10,996 nucleotides of DNA. Origin: JBCCGE01 sp039029455 (GTDB lineage Bacteria > Pseudomonadota > Gammaproteobacteria > Arenicellales > Poriferihabitantaceae). Both the position numbers and the translations under genes were made by a program. The stretch is taken from NCBI GenBank assembly GCA_039029455.1, contig JBCCGE010000100.1:1-10996 (forward strand), read 5' to 3'. Within the stretch, counting starts at the first letter, position 1. The number at the start of each line of letters is the position of its first letter. Shown piece after piece: positions 7,703-10,996 of this stretch. Below the pieces are notes generated by a model. The model did not search any database and was not told the DNA's origin. It worked only from the letters and a program-made list of their open reading frames with translations.

Positions 7703-8611
7703 TCAAACGACGAGGCGCGCAGATCCGGCATCTTTTCCGCCGACATCATATTCCAGATGATCTGCGTTGAAGGCCACGAACTGACGGCTTTTTGCTCGCG
7801 CTATTAACGTTACGCCCAAGTCTACCGCCAGCTCGTAACCCATGTAAGTCGATCCGTTTCTGGAGATTAAAACGGGTATGCCCATTAATGCGGCTTTCAT
7901 TACGATTTCGGAGGTCAGACGTCCCGTCGTGTAAAAAATCTTGTCACCACCGATCCAGCCGTTCATCCACATCTCACCGGAAATGGTATCCATCGCATTA
8001 TGTCTACCGACATCTTCCACAAAAGTCAGTATTTCGCCATCCAGACACAATCCACATCCGTGCACTGATCCTGCAGCGCGATAAATCTGATTGTACTTGT
8101 TGGCACTCGCGAGGACTTTATAAATATCCGATTGCTTCAACGCCGACGGACTGAGTCGGTGATCATAGAGTTTGTCCAGCGTACAACTGAGAATCGTGCC
8201 CTGACCGCATCCTGTAGTCACCGTTCGCTTGGATGTATCCACATTGGCCAGGCCGTTACCTGCAACTGTGACCACGTCGGCAATTTCCCGATCCCAGTTG
8301 ACATGAATTGACTTAATTTCCTCGGGCGAATTAAACAGTGTCTGATTGCGGAGGTATCCCAGAACAAGCATTTCCGGCCGACTGCCAAGTGTCATCAGAG
8401 TCACCAGTTCATCTCCGTCAACACGAATGGTTAGCGGCAACTCTGCAACGATATTGATGTCGCTGTACTCTCCACGCTGGTTTCTGGAGGGCACCTGATG
8501 CACCGACTCCAGCCCCGCTTCACTCATCGCTATGGCGTATTTTTTACCGGAGATCGCGTTAGAACGCATTTTTGCGGAGAAATTTGTAGTCACAGGGCGA
8601 AGAAAAATCAA
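7703..8611 (-). CDS. fdhD: Formate dehydrogenase accessory sulfurtransferase FdhD
   Basis: A cytoplasmic accessory protein. In E. coli FdhD takes sulfur from IscS and sulfurates the molybdenum cofactor so that formate dehydrogenase is active. Family features are ELPLTIRVDGDELVTLMTLG (57-76), LGYLRN (84-89), EDVGRHNAMD (199-208), TTGRLTSEIVMKAALMGIPVLIS (228-250) and the C-terminal LAVDLGVTLIARAK. The usual CxxC loop reads CGQG (135-138), so the second cysteine is absent there. A CGLC motif appears at 186-189, just before the EDVGRHN block. The start is uncertain: TTG 8611 gives 302 residues, and in-frame ATGs at 8569 and 8527 give 288 and 274, nearer the usual length. None has a good ribosome site. 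No formate dehydrogenase gene is in the window. Confidence 0.9.
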   Translation of the reverse strand: MIFLRPVTTNFSAKMRSNAISGKKYAIAMSEAGLESVHQVPSRNQRGEYSDINIVAELPLTIRVDGDELVTLMTLGSRPEMLVLGYLRNQTLFNSPEEIKSIHVNWDREIADVVTVAGNGLANVDTSKRTVTTGCGQGTILSCTLDKLYDHRLSPSALKQSDIYKVLASANKYNQIYRAAGSVHGCGLCLDGEILTFVEDVGRHNAMDTISGEMWMNGWIGGDKIFYTTGRLTSEIVMKAALMGIPVLISRNGSTYMGYELAVDLGVTLIARAKSRQFVAFNADHLEYDVGGKDAGSARLVV

Positions 8612-8644
8612 AGCACGGGCTAGCCTAGCGTTATACTAGTGCAA

Positions 8645-8699
8645 AATCCAGTGGAAAGCGGTTGACTCCCCAGAACCCTGTCAGCGGAGAAACTGGATT
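8645..8699. promoter_or_regulatory. 8-bp inverted repeat between fdhD and DUF6494-like gene
   Basis: AATCCAGT (8645-8652) and ACTGGATT (8692-8699) are exact reverse complements separated by 39 bases, inside the 116-base divergent gap. A TTGACT lies between them at 8662-8667, without a good -10 at the normal distance. On the minus strand TATAAC (around 8632-8637) could be a -10 for fdhD. The arms are plausible paired regulator half-sites, but this is unproven. Confidence 0.3.
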
Positions 8700-8727
8700 C
8701 TCGATTGTGCCCAAATTTTTGTGAGCT

Positions 8728-8940
8728 ATGATAGTGGACGAAGATAAACTTAACATCGAAATTCGAAAATTCCTCAAGAAAGTCGGCATTACATCTCAAC
8801 GGGAAATTGAATCAGCTGTTCGCCGCGCGGCAGATTCTGAAAACCTGCCGACCGGATATCCGCTGCGCGCGACGATGCACTTAACCGTGGACGGGATCGA
8901 TCTCGACATCAAAATTGATGGTGAGTTGTCACTGGACTAG
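8728..8940 (+). CDS. DUF6494-like small protein
   Basis: A 70-residue soluble protein. Its N-terminal helix with IRKFLKKVGITSQREIESAV (residues 11-30) is followed by a beta hairpin region with LRATMHLTVDGIDLDIKIDGE. From memory this matches the DUF6494 family, whose members start close to an NED/DED motif. By that alignment the true start may be the GTG at 8734 (68 residues), which also has GTGAG at a better distance (eight bases) than ATG 8728. Function is unknown. It is acidic at both ends with a basic helix, and has no cysteines, signal or membrane segment. It is divergent from fdhD across a short shared promoter region. Confidence 0.8.
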   Translation: MIVDEDKLNIEIRKFLKKVGITSQREIESAVRRAADSENLPTGYPLRATMHLTVDGIDLDIKIDGELSLD

Positions 8941-9028
8941 TTGAATTAGTAACCGACTAACGGACACTCGGTCTCAGGTCAGCCCCGTCGATCCGCAATA
9001 AATAATCTGGCATCCGACGATCGACATG

Positions 9029-9052
9029 GAATCGGGATAAAGGTGCCGATTC
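9029..9052. other. 7-bp stem-loop upstream of the TSUP gene
   Basis: GAATCGG (9029-9035) and CCGATTC (9046-9052) form a perfect stem with a ten-base loop. A wider inverted pair, GTCGATC (8987-8993) and GATCGAC (9019-9025), lies just upstream. No T-run follows either, so these are not convincing terminators. They lie in the 168-base gap between the DUF6494-like gene and the exporter gene. Confidence 0.3.
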
Positions 9053-9062
9053 ACGCTGCCTG

Positions 9063-9100
9063 CATCGAGATGATTAAACATCGAGCATCGCCGGTGCATC
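9063..9100. repeat. Clustered CATC(G) repeats before the TSUP start
   Basis: CATCGAG occurs at 9063-9069 and 9079-9085 (16-base period), CATCG again at 9086-9090, and CATC at 9097-9100. The last ends eight bases before the TTG start at 9109. They may be regulator half-sites or chance; the units are short. Confidence 0.25.
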
Positions 9101-9108
9101 ACTGATCT

Positions 9109-9852
9109 TTGGACTTTTCCGTCACGACTCTGATTGTTTTACTGACAGGCGGGCTGTTCGCCGGATTTACCTCTGGTTTTGCCGGTTTTGGTATGGGGCT
9201 GGTGTCGGCTGGATTCTGGTTCTACATTCTTCCGGCCAGTGACGTGCCGCCGGTCATCGTTTTAACGACCGTAATTGCCCAACTCGTGTCACTAGTCACC
9301 GTTCGCCCGTCTTTTGATTGGTCAGAATCGCGCCCGTTCTTAGTCGGAGGAGCAATCGGCGTCATGCCCGGAGTATGGGCACTGACAATGATCTCTCCCC
9401 GTGTGCTCAAACTGACGGTTGGAATGCTCATTCTGATTTATTGCATCTGGCAATTGGCGCCAACCGCAAAAACGATAATCAGAGACCGAATGAACTCGGT
9501 GGCAAACGGTATCGTTGGCCTTTCGGGTGGCTTTCTCGGCGGTTTCGCCGGACTGCCTGCTCCAATCCCCCTGATGTGGCTGCAGTTACACAACCGCACC
9601 AATGGTCAAAACCGCGCGATCTACCAGACATTCAATCTTTTGATTCTCGTATTTGCCGCGATTATCCTGTGGTTCGCAGGGCATCTTTCAGAATCTGTAG
9701 TCGGCACAACTATCCGAGTTGCGCCCGCCGTCATCCTCGGCTCATATTTAGGCGCGAAATGCTATCGAAAGACCTCGGAGAAACTCTTCAAATTACTGGT
9801 TCTTGGGTTGCTGATACTTTCAGCGACTGTACTTGTCAGCACATCGATCTGA
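9109..9852 (+). CDS. TSUP family membrane transporter (TauE/SafE, DUF81)
   Basis: A 247-residue inner-membrane protein of the TSUP/TauE-SafE family, whose characterised members export sulfite or organosulfur compounds; many substrates are unknown. The family's duplicated halves are visible: GLFAGFTSGFAGFGMGLV near residues 15-32 and GLSGGFLGGFAGLPAP near 137-152. About seven to eight hydrophobic segments are present. The start must be TTG at 9109, because a TGA lies two codons upstream and the MDFSVTTL start agrees with the family layout. No clear ribosome site is seen. It is monocistronic or follows the DUF6494-like gene after 168 bases, and converges on the HAD gene with a 52-base gap. The nearby fdhD raises a possible sulfur link, but gene proximity is the only support. 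Confidence 0.88.
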   Translation: MDFSVTTLIVLLTGGLFAGFTSGFAGFGMGLVSAGFWFYILPASDVPPVIVLTTVIAQLVSLVTVRPSFDWSESRPFLVGGAIGVMPGVWALTMISPRVLKLTVGMLILIYCIWQLAPTAKTIIRDRMNSVANGIVGLSGGFLGGFAGLPAPIPLMWLQLHNRTNGQNRAIYQTFNLLILVFAAIILWFAGHLSESVVGTTIRVAPAVILGSYLGAKCYRKTSEKLFKLLVLGLLILSATVLVSTSI

Positions 9853-9904
9853 TTTCGCGCGTGATACCCAATGCGCCTCACCGTTGGACATGTACAGTGA
9901 GCGG

Positions 9905-10528
9905 TCACCGATAACTGTCAAAGAAAGCGAGAAGTTCCGCAATGCTGCTTACACCAAAATCTGTAAACTCCGGCCACGGGTAGGTTCCACTGGCGGAATA
10001 GTGAACCGTTGCGACACCGGCCCGGCGACCCGCCTCGATATCATAAAGATAGTCCCCTACCATGACGGTATCAGTGGGATCAGCTGACCAGTGATTCATC
10101 AGGTAGACGACTCCGTCCGGCATGGGCTTGGGCAGGCAGGTCTCACGTCCTACGATGACGTCATCATAGAAAAAATGCCGCAAACCGCAGGCATCCAGCG
10201 TCGCATGAGCGATTTCCTCACCGTTGCGGGTCAGAATACCGACCTGCATATTCAGATCGAGCAGTAGACGAAGCAGGTCAGATGCGCCGGGTTGCGCCAC
10301 TGCTTCTGCTGCCAGATCCATTTCGATTTCATCAAGTTCACGGCGTATCCTTTGGGCGTCTTCAGTCGGGAGCGTACTGATGTACTCAAGAATAGGTGTC
10401 GAACCTGGGATTCCAAGAGTCTGTCTGATCGATTCGAAATCGTGAACTGGCTGCGTCAACGTGCCATCCATATCGAATATCCAGTGTCTACGGTCACAAA
10501 GATTCATGATTACCGATACGGTGTGCAT
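9905..10528 (-). CDS. HAD-IA family phosphatase, phosphoglycolate phosphatase-like
   Basis: A 207-residue haloacid-dehalogenase superfamily hydrolase, expected to remove phosphate from a small metabolite in the cytoplasm. All four motifs are seen: motif I DMDGTLT with nucleophile Asp19 and Asp21; motif II LTRN with Thr100; motif III Lys134 in LPKP; motif IV GDYLYD with Asp159 and Asp163. A helical cap (about 26-85) sits between motifs I and II, as in subfamily IA. The motif IV end plus EAGRRAGVATVHYSASG is close to Gph-type enzymes, but the substrate is not certain. The start is ambiguous: ATG 10528 or ATG 10507, the latter giving 200 residues and a tighter family N-terminus. Neither has a strong ribosome site. 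It is divergent from the DUF3465 gene. Confidence 0.9.
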   Translation of the reverse strand: MHTVSVIMNLCDRRHWIFDMDGTLTQPVHDFESIRQTLGIPGSTPILEYISTLPTEDAQRIRRELDEIEMDLAAEAVAQPGASDLLRLLLDLNMQVGILTRNGEEIAHATLDACGLRHFFYDDVIVGRETCLPKPMPDGVVYLMNHWSADPTDTVMVGDYLYDIEAGRRAGVATVHYSASGTYPWPEFTDFGVSSIAELLAFFDSYR

Positions 10529-10549
10529 TCATCCGGTTTTGGATACAAT

Positions 10550-10575
10550 TTTGAACTTGCTTTACGTGGTTCAAA
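10550..10575. promoter_or_regulatory. 7-bp inverted repeat in the HAD / DUF3465 divergent region
   Basis: TTTGAAC (10550-10556) and GTTCAAA (10569-10575) are perfect inverted arms with a 12-base spacer, so their centres are 19 bases apart, about two helical turns. They sit in the middle of the 67-base gap between the two divergent starts. This geometry suits a dimeric regulator binding one face of the DNA. No regulator gene is nearby. Confidence 0.35.
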
Positions 10576-10595
10576 CTCTGAAGAATGCAGCTGCA

Positions 10596-10996
10596 ATGAA
10601 CATTTCACCGGACTTAAAAAAATGGCTGCGTTATGCCGTGATTGCGCTTTTTATAGGGTATTACGCATACAGCGAATTTCAGAATTCAGCAACGGTAACT
10701 CAAAGAGAATATGGAAACAACCGGACGCTGATTAGCGCTATAGCCGACAAAAAAAGCGATGTTCAGGTTGTGGCTGAAGGCACTGTACTGAAAATACTGC
10801 CGGACGATACATACGGAAGTCGCCATCAGCGATTTCTGGTTCGCCTGCCGTCTGATGAGGTTGTGCTGATCGCGCACAATATTGATTTGGCGCCCTATGT
10901 CCGCGGACTCTCAAATGGAGACGCAGTGCGCTTCGCCGGAGAATTTGAATGGAATGAGAAAGGAGGAGTTGTGCACTGGACCCATCATGATCCCGC
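10596..10996 (+). CDS. DUF3465 domain protein, 3' end outside the window
   Basis: The visible 133 codons start at ATG 10596 and run open to the edge. The protein has a single N-terminal membrane segment (about residues 11-26, YAVIALFIGYYAYS) after a short basic start, so it is probably an anchored or exported periplasmic protein. The rest matches DUF3465: AEGTVLKILPDD, GSRHQRFLVRL (74-84), LIAHNIDLAP (91-100), GDAVRFAGEFEWN and HWTHHDP at the edge. The conserved histidines and the beta-rich pattern suggest an OB-like fold, but no activity is established for the family. Usual members end soon after the HHDP motif, so little is likely missing. A weak GAAGAA ribosome site lies about 12 bases upstream. 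Confidence 0.87.
   Translation, partial: MNISPDLKKWLRYAVIALFIGYYAYSEFQNSATVTQREYGNNRTLISAIADKKSDVQVVAEGTVLKILPDDTYGSRHQRFLVRLPSDEVVLIAHNIDLAPYVRGLSNGDAVRFAGEFEWNEKGGVVHWTHHDP

Noticed and set aside
9318..9914. 198-codon plus-strand frame overlapping the TSUP gene
   Set aside because: It is a +1/+2 shadow with no hydrophobic pattern; the TSUP frame contains the duplicated family motifs.
10292..10735. 147-codon plus-strand frame
   Set aside because: It runs antisense to the HAD phosphatase and then out of frame through the DUF3465 gene, both of which have clear motifs.
1..10996. CRISPR array, tRNA/rRNA, insertion sequence or prophage
   Set aside because: No regularly spaced repeats, no tRNA-like cloverleaf that I could recognise, no terminal inverted repeats with a transposase, and no phage genes were seen. 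A covariance-model scan for RNAs was not possible here.

Overview
The window looks like ordinary chromosome from a proteobacterium, most likely a gammaproteobacterium. The base composition is mixed (GC roughly half), genes are tightly packed, and the left end has the divergent arrangement expected of tesA beside ybbA-ybbP. No rRNA, tRNA, transposase, integrase, CRISPR array or phage gene is visible. The taxonomic call is an inference from gene content only.

Left part (1-3780): the first codons of a leftward exported protein, probably a TesA-like lysophospholipase/thioesterase, face a rightward ABC pair. The pair is a YbbA-type ATPase (300-1001) and a ten-helix FtsX/YbbP-type permease (998-3496), coupled by a 4-base ATGA overlap. 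The leader between the divergent genes contains two perfect hairpins. A leftward DUF1330 gene (3493-3780) ends inside the permease stop codon.

Middle part (3861-7409): a short-chain dehydrogenase/reductase (3861-4544), a full-length ABC exporter with fused membrane and ATPase domains (4610-6469), and an exported solute-binding protein of the SBP_bac_3 type (6621-7409). The binding protein has no importer permease beside it.

Right part (7444-10996): a leftward FdhD-type sulfurtransferase gene for formate dehydrogenase maturation (7703-8611) is followed on the same strand by a small two-helix membrane ORF (7444-7668). Divergent from fdhD lie a 70-residue DUF6494-like gene (8728-8940) and a TSUP/TauE-family exporter with a TTG start (9109-9852). 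A leftward HAD phosphatase (9905-10528) converges on the exporter and is divergent from a DUF3465 gene that runs off the right edge (10596-10996).

No clearly new defence or biosynthetic system is present. The points most worth checking are the FdhD cysteine pattern (CGQG at the usual CxxC position, with CGLC appearing about 50 residues later), the small membrane ORF tied to fdhD, the structured ybbA leader, and symmetric elements in three intergenic regions.
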